A DNA stretch of 64,000 nt from JBBSMX01 sp038232935 (GCA_038232935.1 JBBSMX010000002.1:1-64000), one strand, 5' to 3'; positions 9,110-18,458 are shown, counted from the first letter of the stretch. The notes: generated by a model from the sequence alone, not told the origin. Made by a program: numbers and translations.

Positions 9110-10396
9110 ATGCCTGACGCACTTCCACTCCCCCTCTCGCCTTCCGAGATTCCGCTCCTCGATGTGCCCGAGGGCGAGCGGCTGTGCTACCTCGATTCGG
9201 CAGCGACGTCGCTGAAGCCGAGAGCGGTGGTGGATCGCATCGCACAGTTCTACGCCTACGAGAATGCGCCCGTCCACCGCGGCGTCTACGAGCTAAGCGC
9301 GAAGGCCACGGATTTCTACGAACAGGCGCGGCAGAGGGTCGGCGCATTTGTCGGGGCCGGGGCCGAGTGGGTCGTGTTCACGCGGGGGACGACGGAGGGG
9401 CTGAACCTGATCGCCCGGTCGTGGGCCGAAGACCGGCTCGGGCCGGGCGACGAACTGCTCGTCTCGCCGCAGGAACACCACTCGAACTTCCTCCCGTGGC
9501 AGGAGCTTGCGAAGCGAACCGGCACCACACTCCACTATCTGCCGTTGCACGACGACGCGACGATAAGCGTGAGCGCAGCGCTCAAACTGATCGGGCGGCG
9601 GACGAAGCTCGTGGCGATGGCCCACGTCTCGAACGTGCTCGGCGTCGAGAACCCCGTGCGCGAGGTGTTCGCCGCAGCGCGGAAAGTGGGCGCACTCACC
9701 GTACTCGACGGCGCGCAGAGCGTCCCGACGAGACCCGTCGACGTGCACGACCTCGGCTGCGACGTACTCGCCTTCAGCGGCCACAAGATGCTCGGGCCTA
9801 CGGGGATCGGCGTGCTCGTGGCGCGGCCCGAGGTGCTGGCGGAGATGACTCCGTATCAGACCGGCGGCGGGATGATCGAGTCCGTCGCCGTCGAGGGCTC
9901 GACGTTTCTCGAAGGCTTCCACCGGTTCGAGGCGGGGACGCCCCACGCGGCGGGGGCTGTCGGCCTCGCGGCGGCGTGCGATTACCTCGACCGGATGAGC
10001 TACGACGGAGAGACGGGCATGGCGGCCGTCGCCGCCTACGAACGCGACTGGGGCCACCATGCCGTCGAACAGGTGAGGGCGATCCCCGGCGTCCGGCTCG
10101 TCGGCCCGCCCGGCGACGCTGAAGCCGAGGGCGGGATCGTCGCGCTGCAGATGAAGGGCCTGCACCCGCACGACCTCGCCGTGCTACTCGACGCACAGGG
10201 CGTGATGTGCCGCGCCGGCCACCACTGCACGATGCCGCTCCACGCCCACCTCTCTGCCGACGGCTCCTACCCGGCAACCTCGCTCCGCGCGAGCGCCTAC
10301 GTCTACAACCCGCTCGCCGACGCCGACCGCCTCGCCGACGCGCTCCGCTTCGCCCACGCCGCGCTCACAAAGCGGCGCACCGTATCGGTAGACTGA
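9110..10396 (+). CDS. sufS: Cysteine desulfurase SufS
   Basis: A 428-residue class-V aminotransferase fold enzyme that takes sulfur from cysteine for Fe-S cluster assembly, using PLP. The PLP lysine is K226 in FSGHKMLGPTGIGVLV. The persulfide-forming cysteine is C373 in CRAGHHCTMPLH, the group II (SufS/CsdA) arrangement. It is last in the suf operon, 68 bp after the sufT-like gene. No sufE or sufU sulfur acceptor follows within the window. Confidence 0.96.
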   Translation: MPDALPLPLSPSEIPLLDVPEGERLCYLDSAATSLKPRAVVDRIAQFYAYENAPVHRGVYELSAKATDFYEQARQRVGAFVGAGAEWVVFTRGTTEGLNLIARSWAEDRLGPGDELLVSPQEHHSNFLPWQELAKRTGTTLHYLPLHDDATISVSAALKLIGRRTKLVAMAHVSNVLGVENPVREVFAAARKVGALTVLDGAQSVPTRPVDVHDLGCDVLAFSGHKMLGPTGIGVLVARPEVLAEMTPYQTGGGMIESVAVEGSTFLEGFHRFEAGTPHAAGAVGLAAACDYLDRMSYDGETGMAAVAAYERDWGHHAVEQVRAIPGVRLVGPPGDAEAEGGIVALQMKGLHPHDLAVLLDAQGVMCRAGHHCTMPLHAHLSADGSYPATSLRASAYVYNPLADADRLADALRFAHAALTKRRTVSVD

Positions 10397-10577
10397 CCGG
10401 CGGCGGAGGGATCAGGCGAAAGGGTGCGAATTCGCGCGAGACCAGGGGTTCTGCGCAAACCTAGGTTGTGGAGCTGTTACGCTGCGTGGCAATGAAGAGG
10501 CCGCCCGAGGACTGGCATGGACTCTGCCATCCGATGCTGCACAACCCACCCACGGCCTCCCACTCGCACTCGTTTTC

Positions 10578-11030
10578 ATGGCTCACTTCGCCGCCGAACG
10601 CTCCCCTTCGACCCCGCATCGCGTCCTCGAACGGGCGCTCAGAAACCCGTCCTCGACCATCTGGCTCGGCCACGTGTGCGTGACCACTACGCGGTTCGAG
10701 GAGGCGCTCGGGTTCTATTCCGGGATGCTCGGCCTCTCGCTTCGGACCGTCGAGCGGCACCCGCTCTACTTCGACCGGCTGCGGGCGGTGCTCATCGACG
10801 CCGAGGGGCAGGATGTGATCGAGATCGTCGAGGCCCACGATGCGATGAAGCCGGAGACGAACGATCCCGTCGTGAACCGGATTGGCTTTCGGCTGCCGCT
10901 GCGCTCGTGGCAGGCCCTCCGCTCCCGCCTCGACGCCCATGACGTGCCGTACGAGCAGGCCGACGGCTCCCTCTCCCTCAGTGACCCCGACGGCATCCTG
11001 CTGCGCATCGAGCCGCTCGGCATGTGCTGA
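10578..11030 (+). CDS. VOC (glyoxalase/bleomycin resistance) family protein
   Basis: A 150-residue protein. After a 28-residue leader, IWLGHVCVTTTRFEEALGFY and GMLGLSLRTVE form the beta-alpha start of a vicinal-oxygen-chelate domain, and DPDGILLRIEPLG is its closing strand. The metal ligand pattern (His in the first strand, Glu in the last) is plausible. The substrate is unknown. It stands between sufS and the convergent TPM gene, 27 bp from the latter's end. Confidence 0.8.
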   Translation: MAHFAAERSPSTPHRVLERALRNPSSTIWLGHVCVTTTRFEEALGFYSGMLGLSLRTVERHPLYFDRLRAVLIDAEGQDVIEIVEAHDAMKPETNDPVVNRIGFRLPLRSWQALRSRLDAHDVPYEQADGSLSLSDPDGILLRIEPLGMC

Positions 11031-11057
11031 CCCGTTCGGCCGAACGCGCTGCCGCGC

Positions 11058-12014
11058 TTACCAGCTCCCCGAAGCCCCGCCGCCGCCGGACGAGCCGCCG
11101 CCCCCGCTGAATCCGCCCCCGCTGCTGCCGAATCCGCCGTTGCTCGACGACGAGCCGCCGACGCTGAACGCGACGCCGCCGATGCGCACCTTCGTCGTCT
11201 TCCCCTTCTTCGTAGCCTTTGCGACCCGCTCCCGCACGGCGCGCCACTTCGGGGACCGGCTCATGTACACGTCGGCTAGGATGTAGCCCAGCAGGAAGAG
11301 CGGGGGAACTCCCAGCCCATACGGCCACGGCACGACGAACGCCGAGCCCGCCCCGATGAAGAGCAGGAGGAACACCAGCGTGAAGTAGCGCCCCCAGCCG
11401 GGCACGAAGAGCGTGCGCGCGGCGAGATACCCGGGGAGTAGCACGTGCGTGCAGCCGAAGAGCAGGCGGATCGGCCACGGGAGACCGTCACTCGGGGACT
11501 CGTCCTCCGGCGGCTCGTACGTTCCGTCGACGGTGCCGAGGATGGCGCTGACTCCGGAGAGCGTGCCGCCGTCGTAGTCGCCGTTGCGGAAGGCGGGGAC
11601 GAACTCGCTGCGGATGATGCGGCCGGCGCGGGAGTCGGTGAGCGTGCCTTCGAGCCCGTAGCCCACCTCGATCCGCATCTCGCGCTCGTCGCGGGCGATG
11701 AGCACGAGGACGCCGTTGTCGCGGTCGGCCTGCCCGAGCTCCCACGTGTTGAACACGCGCGAGGCGAGTTGTTCGACGGCCTCGCCCTCCAGCGATGGCA
11801 CCGTCAGCACGACGACCTGATTCGCCGTCGATTGCTCGAAGCTCGCGAGCAGGTCCGTGAGCGTCCGCTCGGTCGCGTCCGAAAGCACGTCGGCGCGGTC
11901 CACGACGCGGCCCGAGAGGCGCGGCACCGCCTGCTGAGCGTGCGCGGCGACGGCGAGCAGCAGGGAAACGGCGCAGCACCTCGCCAACACCCCTATGCCA
12001 CGGGCGCTTTTCAT
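11058..12014 (-). CDS. TPM domain protein, YgcG-like, membrane anchored
   Basis: A 318-residue protein: signal peptide (residues 1-27), TPM domain (VPRLSGRVVDRADVLSDATE onward, with NQVVVLTVPSLEG and DNGVLVLIARDEREMRIEVG), two membrane segments near residues 215-265, and a Gly/Ser-rich tail ending GGGGASGSW, the signature of YgcG-like proteins. The TPM domain faces the periplasm. Family members are linked to photosystem repair in plants, but the bacterial role is unclear. ATG at 12014 overlaps the stop of the upstream TPM gene (12011-12013), an ATGA coupling, so both halves are probably made in fixed ratio. Confidence 0.88.
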   Translation of the reverse strand: MKSARGIGVLARCCAVSLLLAVAAHAQQAVPRLSGRVVDRADVLSDATERTLTDLLASFEQSTANQVVVLTVPSLEGEAVEQLASRVFNTWELGQADRDNGVLVLIARDEREMRIEVGYGLEGTLTDSRAGRIIRSEFVPAFRNGDYDGGTLSGVSAILGTVDGTYEPPEDESPSDGLPWPIRLLFGCTHVLLPGYLAARTLFVPGWGRYFTLVFLLLFIGAGSAFVVPWPYGLGVPPLFLLGYILADVYMSRSPKWRAVRERVAKATKKGKTTKVRIGGVAFSVGGSSSSNGGFGSSGGGFSGGGGSSGGGGASGSW

Positions 12015-12670
12015 TCCTTCCGCAGCCGGACGTTGTCCGGGAGTTCGTCCGTGTCGTCGGGGCGGACGGCGACGCCTTTTTGTTCGAGCAGCCGGCCGCA
12101 CATCCCGATGGCTTCGACGAGGCCGTCGGCGAAGTGGTCGTGCTGGATGCCGCGCCGAATCGTGTCCACGACCTCGATCCACTCGTCCGCCGTCACCTGC
12201 GCGTTGATACCGGCATCGCCGAGGACCTCGATGCGGTGCTCGAAGAGGGAGACGAAGAGCAGGATGCCCGTCCGCTCGCGGGTGTGGAAGACCTCCTCTT
12301 CGAGGAACGCGAGCGAGGCGCGGCGGTGGACGTTCCGGGCCATCAGCGCCGTCCCGACAAAAACCCGCTTGAGCGGGGCGACCGCCGCTGTCAGCACGGC
12401 CCCCGCGACGCCGGCGACGGAGACGAGCAGCGCCATCCCCCAGCTCGTGAAGAGCCAGCCGAGGCCCCATCCGCTGTACACCTGGAGCACGAGCACTGCG
12501 ACGGCCATCGCCCCCAGCGCCGCCGCCGAGGCCCCACGCCATACGGCCACCTCGTAGCTCCCGCTCCGCTCGACGATGTAGGGCACGATCTCGCCGGAGG
12601 TCCGCCGCTCCGCCTCGCCCACGGCAGCGCGGATGCGTTCGAGGTCGGCATCGGTGAGATTGGCGGACAT
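12011..12670 (-). CDS. TPM domain membrane protein, second paralogue
   Basis: About 219 residues with a short TPM-type N-terminus (LERIRAAVGEAERRTSGEIV), two membrane segments around residues 45-95, and a cytosolic or periplasmic TPM-like C-terminal part (RERTGILLFVSLFEHRIEVL). This is the TPM layout often found next to YgcG-like proteins. The start at 12670 (MSANLTDAD) is preferred. An alternative ATG at 12700 adds ten residues encoded by a repeat-like sequence. The stop overlaps the next start by ATGA. Confidence 0.85.
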   Translation of the reverse strand: MSANLTDADLERIRAAVGEAERRTSGEIVPYIVERSGSYEVAVWRGASAAALGAMAVAVLVLQVYSGWGLGWLFTSWGMALLVSVAGVAGAVLTAAVAPLKRVFVGTALMARNVHRRASLAFLEEEVFHTRERTGILLFVSLFEHRIEVLGDAGINAQVTADEWIEVVDTIRRGIQHDHFADGLVEAIGMCGRLLEQKGVAVRPDDTDELPDNVRLRKE

Positions 12671-12683
12671 GGCTTTGAAAGGG

Positions 12684-12765
12684 TGAAGGGTAAATGACAA
12701 AGGGTGAAAGAAAACTACGTCGGTCGAGTCAGAGCCTTTTACCCTTCCTCTCCCTTTACCCTTCA
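12684..12765. repeat. Inverted AGGGTAAA-type repeats between TPM and M16 genes
   Basis: TGAAGGGTAAA at 12684-12694 is the exact inverse of TTTACCCTTCA at 12755-12765, and a second TTTTACCCTTC lies at 12737-12747. The right arm covers the stop codon of the M16 peptidase. As RNA it could fold into a long hairpin over the M16 3' end and the TPM leader. Confidence 0.6.
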
Positions 12766-15704
12766 GGAAGAAGCACCACCTGCACGTAGCGGCTCTGGCG
12801 AAGGTAGTACTGCGCCGCTCCCCGCAGCGCGCCGTACGTCAGCTCCTCGATCAGATCCGTCCGGTCGAGGTAGTCCAGCGGTGCTTCGCCGTAGCGGTAG
12901 GCGGCGGCGAGGGCACCGAGCCACGCCTCGTTCTCGCGGCGGGCCAGCTCCTGCTCGCGGCGGTCGGCCTCCTTCACCTTCGCGAGGGCGTCGTCCGGCC
13001 CGTCCTGCCTGAACGTGTCGATCACCTCGAAGACGGCGGATGTCAGCTCGTCCACCCGGTCCGGGTCGCTGCCGAAGCCGATGGAGATCGTGTAGGTGCC
13101 GAGCATCCGGTCCACGCTCGCGTTCACCCCGACGCCGTAGACGCCGCCCCGGTCCTCGCGCAGATCCTCGCGCAGCCGGATGCTGAGCGCGTCGGCGAGC
13201 GCACCGAGGAGGTAGCGCTCCGAGCGCGCCGCTTCGTGCCGCGCCGTGTACACCGAGTCGGCCACAGGCACCCACACGTCGTCGATGAGCAGGCTGTCGG
13301 CGTAGTTGAGCGTGTCGATCCGCACGTCGAGCTGACCGCTGAAGACGAGTTGGACGCGCGCCTTCGGCTCGATCCCGCGCTGCACGACTTTCTTGACGAC
13401 GCCTTCGGGCGTGCGCACGCCGAGGTCGCGGGGCTCCTCCTCCCGCCCCGCCGCCGGGAGCGTCGCGAGGTACTGCCGGACGAGCGGCTCGATCTCGGCC
13501 GGCTCGAACGCGCCGACGAACACGAACGTGAAGTCGCTCGCGTCGCGGAAGCGGTCCCGGTAGAAGGCGAGCGACTCGTCGAGGTCGAGTTGGGGGATCG
13601 TCTCCAGCGTGAACGGCCGGCGGCGCGGGTGGTGCTGCGCGAGCGTCACCTGCAGCGTGTCCGAAAAGGCGGCTTCGGGCCGCGCGCTCCGGTTCTGCAG
13701 CACGCCCGCAATCCGTTGTTTGAACGCCTCGAACGCGTCGGCGTCCCGACGCGGCGCCGTGACGTAAAGGTGGATGAGTTGGAAGAGGGTTTCGAGATCC
13801 TCCGGCGACGCGCTGCCGACGAGCCCCTCCTCGCGCTCGTCCACGAAGGGCCGCACGCTCACCTCCTGCCCCGCGAGTTTCTTGTCGAGGTCGGTCGCGC
13901 TGAAGCTGCCGACACCGCCGAGGCTCACGACGGCCGACGCCTGCTCGGCCGAGCGGAACGCGCTATCGGGCGCGAGGGACGTGCCGCCGGGGCTGAACGC
14001 GGAGAACAGCACCTCGTCGTTCTTGAAGTCCGTCGGCTTGAGCACGACGCGGACGTCGTTGTCGAGGACGAGTTCGGTGATGCCCGTCCCGTCTTCGTAC
14101 ACCGACGTCGTCCGAATCCCGCCGGGCGCGGGCGGGCTCGCCACGAGTGGCTCGGCCGAGACGGCGTCCGTGTACGACTCGATCTCCTTCCTCTCGACCG
14201 CCGCGTACACGGCCCGGAGATCCGCTTCCGTCGGCACCGGTACGCCTTCTTTCTCCGGCGCACTCACGAGAATCACGCGGTTCGCTTCCCCGACCACCGC
14301 GTCGGCGAGCGCGTCCAGGTCGCCGAGCGTGATCGACGGGAGGAGCGTCTGCACGAGCTCGTACTCGCGCGCGATGCCCGCCGCGGGCTCCCCTTCGAGA
14401 AAGAGGCTGACGTACTCGCCGGCGAACGAGCGCGACTCGGTCTTGTCGCGCTCGTTGAACGCCACCTCGTACTCGCGCCGCACGTCGGCCTTCGCGCGCT
14501 CCAGCTCGGACGCGGTGAACCCGTGGCGCTCGACACGCGCGGCCTCGGTCAAGAGCGCCTCCAGCCCGGTCGGCACGCCGCCGTCGGTCACGACGGCCTG
14601 CATCACGTAGAGATCGCTCGGTCGGGCGAACCCGAATTTCCCGGTGAACGCGCCGAGGTAGGGCGCGTCGGGCCGCTGCGTCAGTTCGTAGAGACGGTCG
14701 TTGAGCATCCGGTTGTAGAGCCGGTCCATGAGCAGGCGGCGGAATGCTGCCACGTCGCCGCTCCGGTCCGCCGGCTCTTTGTAGAGCACGGCGACGCCCG
14801 TCGTCGTCAGCTCCGGGTCGGTGGCGATGGCGAAGCGGGTCTCGTCGTGGCCGGGCACGTCGAACGCCGGACGCGGTGCCTCGTCGGTCGGATTCGTGAG
14901 GCCGCCGAACGTCTCGCGGATCGTTTGCTCGACGGCGTCCGGGTCGAAGTCACCGACGGCGACGACAGCCATGAGGTCCGGGCGGTACCATGTGCGGTAG
15001 AACCGCCGCAGGGTTTCGTACGGCGCATTCCGCAGCACCTCCGGGTCGCCGATGGGCAGGCGCTCGGCGTAGCGCGAGCCGCCGAAGAGGATGGGGAACT
15101 GCTCGTCGTTGATGCGCGCCTGCGCCCCGCGCCCGAGCCGCCACTCCTCCAGCACCACGCCGCGCTCCTTGTCGATCTCCTCGTCCTCGAACGTCACGGC
15201 CGACGCCCACTCCTTCAGCACGTCGAAGCCGGTATCGAGCAGCGCCGCGCTGTCGGTGGGGACCTGGAGGAGGTAGACCGTCTCGTCGAACGAGGTGTAC
15301 GCGTTGAGGTCCGGCCCGAAGCGCATCCCGATGCCTTCGAGGTAGTTCACGAGCTCCTGCTTCTCGAAACGCTCGGTCCCGTTGAACGCCATGTGCTCGA
15401 CGAAGTGGGCGAGCCCGCGCTGGTCCTCGTCTTCGAGCACGGACCCGGCGTTGACGGCGAGCCGGAGCTCGGCGCGGTCGCGGGGCTCCGCATTCCGCCG
15501 GACATAGTACGTCAGCCCGTTCGGCAGCGTCCCCGTCCGCACGGACGGGTCGACCCCGACCGGCTCGGCGAGGAACGCCGGGTCGAGCATGGACGGCGGC
15601 GGCTCCGCCGGCGGCTGCGCGACCCGTTCGGACGACGAGCAGGCCGCGAGGCCGAGGAACAGCAGAAGCGAGAGAAGGTGTAGTCGTCGGTGCATCGGAA
15701 GCAT
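12756..15704 (-). CDS. M16 family zinc metallopeptidase, lipoprotein
   Basis: A 982-residue two-half M16 (pitrilysin-type) peptidase. The lipoprotein signal MLPMHRRLHLLSLLLFLGLA ends at Cys22. The inverted zinc motif HFVEH is at residues 100-104, with the downstream glutamate in KERGVVLEEW. The C-terminal half has M16 structure without a second zinc site, as usual. It probably degrades peptides at the cell envelope. An ATG at 15695 is an equally likely start. It lies 73 bp downstream of modB on the same strand, so cotranscription is possible. Confidence 0.93.
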   Translation of the reverse strand: MLPMHRRLHLLSLLLFLGLAACSSSERVAQPPAEPPPSMLDPAFLAEPVGVDPSVRTGTLPNGLTYYVRRNAEPRDRAELRLAVNAGSVLEDEDQRGLAHFVEHMAFNGTERFEKQELVNYLEGIGMRFGPDLNAYTSFDETVYLLQVPTDSAALLDTGFDVLKEWASAVTFEDEEIDKERGVVLEEWRLGRGAQARINDEQFPILFGGSRYAERLPIGDPEVLRNAPYETLRRFYRTWYRPDLMAVVAVGDFDPDAVEQTIRETFGGLTNPTDEAPRPAFDVPGHDETRFAIATDPELTTTGVAVLYKEPADRSGDVAAFRRLLMDRLYNRMLNDRLYELTQRPDAPYLGAFTGKFGFARPSDLYVMQAVVTDGGVPTGLEALLTEAARVERHGFTASELERAKADVRREYEVAFNERDKTESRSFAGEYVSLFLEGEPAAGIAREYELVQTLLPSITLGDLDALADAVVGEANRVILVSAPEKEGVPVPTEADLRAVYAAVERKEIESYTDAVSAEPLVASPPAPGGIRTTSVYEDGTGITELVLDNDVRVVLKPTDFKNDEVLFSAFSPGGTSLAPDSAFRSAEQASAVVSLGGVGSFSATDLDKKLAGQEVSVRPFVDEREEGLVGSASPEDLETLFQLIHLYVTAPRRDADAFEAFKQRIAGVLQNRSARPEAAFSDTLQVTLAQHHPRRRPFTLETIPQLDLDESLAFYRDRFRDASDFTFVFVGAFEPAEIEPLVRQYLATLPAAGREEEPRDLGVRTPEGVVKKVVQRGIEPKARVQLVFSGQLDVRIDTLNYADSLLIDDVWVPVADSVYTARHEAARSERYLLGALADALSIRLREDLREDRGGVYGVGVNASVDRMLGTYTISIGFGSDPDRVDELTSAVFEVIDTFRQDGPDDALAKVKEADRREQELARRENEAWLGALAAAYRYGEAPLDYLDRTDLIEELTYGALRGAAQYYLRQSRYVQVVLLPEG

Positions 15705-15777
15705 CGGTGGTGGAAGCGAGCCGGAGTGTGAAGCGTTGCCTGGTGCCTAAAGCTACAACGAGCAACCCGCCCGGTCA

Positions 15778-16419
15778 TTACGCCCCGCCCGACCGGTGGA
15801 GGCGGCGGGTGAGGAGGGTGTAGACGAGCAGGCTCCCCACCGAGAGCGCCACCGAGACCCCGATCAACCGCAGCGCCGCGGCCTCGCCCCCCGCCTGGTT
15901 CAGCCGAGAGAAGATGGCGAGGGGGATCGTCTGCGTCCGGCCGGGGATGTTGCCCGCCACCACGATCGTCGCGCCGAACTCGCCGAGCGCGCGGGCGAAG
16001 GCGAGCGCGGCCCCCGCGGCGATCCCCCGCGCAGCGAGCGGGAGCGTCACGTGGAGGAATACGCCCCACCGCGTCGCGCCGTCCACGAACCCGGCCTCTT
16101 CCCATTCCACGTCCACGGCCTCGAACGCAACGCGGGCCGTCTGCACGAGGAGCGGGAAGCCCATCACCCCGGCCGCGCACGCGGCGGCAATCCACGAAAA
16201 TGCGACGTTGCCGGAGAACAGCACGAGCAGCCCATACCCCGTCACGACGGGCGGAAGGACCAGCGGTAGTTGGACGAGGTTCTCGACGAGAAGCGGCACG
16301 GGCACGAGCCGCCGGGCGAGCCCATACGCCACTGCCACTCCGAGCGGCAGGCTCACCGCCGTCGCAACGGCGGCGACGCGCAGCGAGAGCAGGACCGCCT
16401 CCCACTCCGCCCCGCTCAC
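15778..16419 (-). CDS. modB: Molybdate ABC transporter permease ModB
   Basis: A 213-residue inner-membrane permease. The EAA loop typical of ABC permeases appears as WEEAGFVDGATRWGVFLHVT with ALGEFGATIVVAGNIPGRTQ after it; the GEFGAT...G.IPG.T run is characteristic of ModB/CysT-like permeases. About five to six membrane spans. GTG at 16419 is the start: it overlaps the modA stop as GTGA, and extending further left would run into modA in another frame. No modC ATPase follows; the next gene is an M16 peptidase. Confidence 0.9.
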   Translation of the reverse strand: MSGAEWEAVLLSLRVAAVATAVSLPLGVAVAYGLARRLVPVPLLVENLVQLPLVLPPVVTGYGLLVLFSGNVAFSWIAAACAAGVMGFPLLVQTARVAFEAVDVEWEEAGFVDGATRWGVFLHVTLPLAARGIAAGAALAFARALGEFGATIVVAGNIPGRTQTIPLAIFSRLNQAGGEAAALRLIGVSVALSVGSLLVYTLLTRRLHRSGGA

Positions 16420-17234
16420 GGCAGCACCTGCTCGGCGAGGGGCTCGAACCCGTACCGCCGCCACACCTCGACGCGCTTCGACTGCCGGACGAACTCGACG
16501 AACTCCAGCGCCCGGTTCGGGTGCTGCGTCCGGCGCGGGACGGCCACCATGTACCGGATACGGGGCTGTAACGCCTCCGGCCACTGGAGCAGCACGCGGA
16601 CGTCGGACGCCGCGCGGGCATCCGACGCGTAGACGACCGCCACCGGAACGGCCCCCGTCTGCACCGCCGCCACTGCCGCCCGCACGTCGAGCGTCGGGAC
16701 GATGCGCGAAGCGACGGCGTCCCAGAGCCCGGCCCGCTCCAGCCCTTCCTTCGCGTATTGCCCCGCCGGCACGCTCGCCGGGTCTGCCAGCGCGATCCGG
16801 TCGAAGCGGAGCAGGCCACCGGGGCCAGCGATGGCCGAGGCGTCGGACGAGCCGATCACGACGAGACGGTTTCCGACGACGGCACGGGCCGGGTAGCGTA
16901 GCAAGCCTTTGTCGGCGAGGTAGTCCGTCCACTCCGAGCTAGCCGCGAAAAACACGTCGGCCGGGGCACCCTGTTCGATCTGCCGGGCCAGCATCGACGT
17001 CGCCGCCGTGTTGATGACGAGATCCACGCCCGGATAGGCCGCCTCGAACTCGGTTTTCAGCTCGCTCATCACGTCGGTGAGCGACACGGCGGCGAAGACC
17101 GTTAACTCCTCCTGCTCTGCATGTGGGAACAGGGCCGACACCGCGAGGAGGCCGAGGAATGCGAGCACCAGAGCACCTACCACGAGGAATCGGCGGCGGA
17201 TCTGCCGGGCAGCGACGGACCGAGTGCGCGCCAC
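16416..17234 (-). CDS. modA: Molybdate-binding protein ModA
   Basis: A 272-residue solute-binding protein with an uncleaved-looking N-terminal hydrophobic segment (residues 16-39) that would anchor it to or export it across the inner membrane. LTVFAAVSLTDVMSELKTEF is the ModA opening, with INTAATSMLARQIEQGAPAD and VGNRLVVIG following. The last motifs (VVYASDA, NRALEFVEFV) fit ModA. It starts only 3 bp after the zinc-ribbon/TPR gene and overlaps modB, so the three form an operon. Confidence 0.92.
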   Translation of the reverse strand: MARTRSVAARQIRRRFLVVGALVLAFLGLLAVSALFPHAEQEELTVFAAVSLTDVMSELKTEFEAAYPGVDLVINTAATSMLARQIEQGAPADVFFAASSEWTDYLADKGLLRYPARAVVGNRLVVIGSSDASAIAGPGGLLRFDRIALADPASVPAGQYAKEGLERAGLWDAVASRIVPTLDVRAAVAAVQTGAVPVAVVYASDARAASDVRVLLQWPEALQPRIRYMVAVPRRTQHPNRALEFVEFVRQSKRVEVWRRYGFEPLAEQVLP

Positions 17235-17237
17235 CGG

Positions 17238-18377
17238 TTATCCGCTCGCGGTGCCGCCCTGCGCCGCCTGCATCCGCGCTAGCTCCTGCTCCGCTCGCTG
17301 GTGAACAGGATCGTCGCCCTCCGTCAGCCCGATCACCTTTTCGAACTGCTCCATCGCCTGGTCCACCCGGTTGATCTGCGCGAGCATCAGCCCGTAGTTG
17401 AAGTTGGCGCGGACGTGATCCGGATTCGTGGCGAGCACTTCTTTCACCGTCGCCACGGCACGCATCGGGTTCGTCTGATCGTTGAGGTAGGCCGTCGCGA
17501 GGTCCGTCTTGACGTCGAGGTCGTTCGGATCGAGTTCGAGGGAACGCTCGTAGGTTGTGGCGGCGAGTTGGGCGTAGGTCGCGCGCTCCGGCCCCTGGGT
17601 GCGGAGCATCTGGGCGAGGTAGAGCGAGCCGGCGTCGGCCCACGCGAGGGCGGTCTGCTTGATCTCGGCGATCTCCTCCTGCACGACGGCAGCGCGGGAG
17701 AACGCCCCAGCCTGGGTGTAGAGCCCGGCGAGGGCCTCTTTCTTCGCAACCCGCTCCTCGTCACTCGTCGCCGCGGCGATTTCGTCTTCGAGCGACGCGG
17801 CCCGCGCCACGACCTCGTCCGGAAGCTGGTCCGGGGCGGCCTGCTGCGCGGCGGGTGTCGCGCCGGCGTTCGTAGTCTGCGCCGTGACGGAGCCGCTGTT
17901 CTGGCTGGCCCGCGTGATGAAGAACAGCACGAGCACAACCGCTACCCCTATCCCGACAAGCGTGAGCGCCCGCTTGCCCGCGTCGGAATCGGGCCGCGCC
18001 CCGGCGACGGCCGTCGTCGCTTCCGGACGTGCGGGAGACGGCGACGGTGCCGGCACCACCGGTGTCGTCGCGACGACGGGCACGCTGCCCTCGGCCACGC
18101 CGGAGCCGTGGAGGGCGTGGCCGCACTGGTAGCAGAAGCGGGCGTAGTCCGGGTTCTTCGCGCCGCAGTGGACGCAGAACGGGCCAGAGGCTTCGCCCGC
18201 CGACGCGGCAGCTTCCGCAACCGAAGGCCCGGGCGCAGGCGTCACGGCTTCGGGCTCGGGCGCGTGCTCTCCCGGCGCAGCCGGGGTTTCGTCACTGAGG
18301 ACGTGCCCGCAGAGGTCGCACTGGGCGGAGCCGGGCGCGAGCCGAGCACCGCAGGCGGGACAGACGGGAGGATTCAT
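17238..18377 (-). CDS. Zinc-ribbon, single-span, TPR protein
   Basis: A 379-residue protein with two CxxC zinc ribbons at the N-terminus (CPACGARLAPGSAQCDLCG and FCVHCGAKNPDYARFCYQCG), a Pro/Ala-rich linker, one membrane segment near residues 155-175 (LTLVGIGVAVVLVLFFITRA), and a C-terminal domain of TPR-like helices (YAQLAATTYERSLELDPNDL, AVATVKEVLATNPDHVRANF). The ribbons face the cytoplasm and the TPRs the periplasm, or the reverse. The role is unknown; it may organise a membrane complex. ATG at 18377 is chosen since the ribbon begins three codons later. modA starts 3 bp downstream. Confidence 0.85.
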   Translation of the reverse strand: MNPPVCPACGARLAPGSAQCDLCGHVLSDETPAAPGEHAPEPEAVTPAPGPSVAEAAASAGEASGPFCVHCGAKNPDYARFCYQCGHALHGSGVAEGSVPVVATTPVVPAPSPSPARPEATTAVAGARPDSDAGKRALTLVGIGVAVVLVLFFITRASQNSGSVTAQTTNAGATPAAQQAAPDQLPDEVVARAASLEDEIAAATSDEERVAKKEALAGLYTQAGAFSRAAVVQEEIAEIKQTALAWADAGSLYLAQMLRTQGPERATYAQLAATTYERSLELDPNDLDVKTDLATAYLNDQTNPMRAVATVKEVLATNPDHVRANFNYGLMLAQINRVDQAMEQFEKVIGLTEGDDPVHQRAEQELARMQAAQGGTASG

Positions 18378-18458
18378 ACAAAAACGCGGGGAGCCCGCGG
18401 TGTGCTGGGAAATCGTCGCCGAAAAGTACGAGGAGACCGCCCGCATCCCCAACCGATC

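Noticed and set aside
13236..15683. Very long open frame antisense to the M16 peptidase (815 codons)
   Set aside because: It is a shadow typical of GC-rich DNA: arginine/valine/glutamate-rich, with no family motif, while the opposite strand encodes a clear M16 peptidase.
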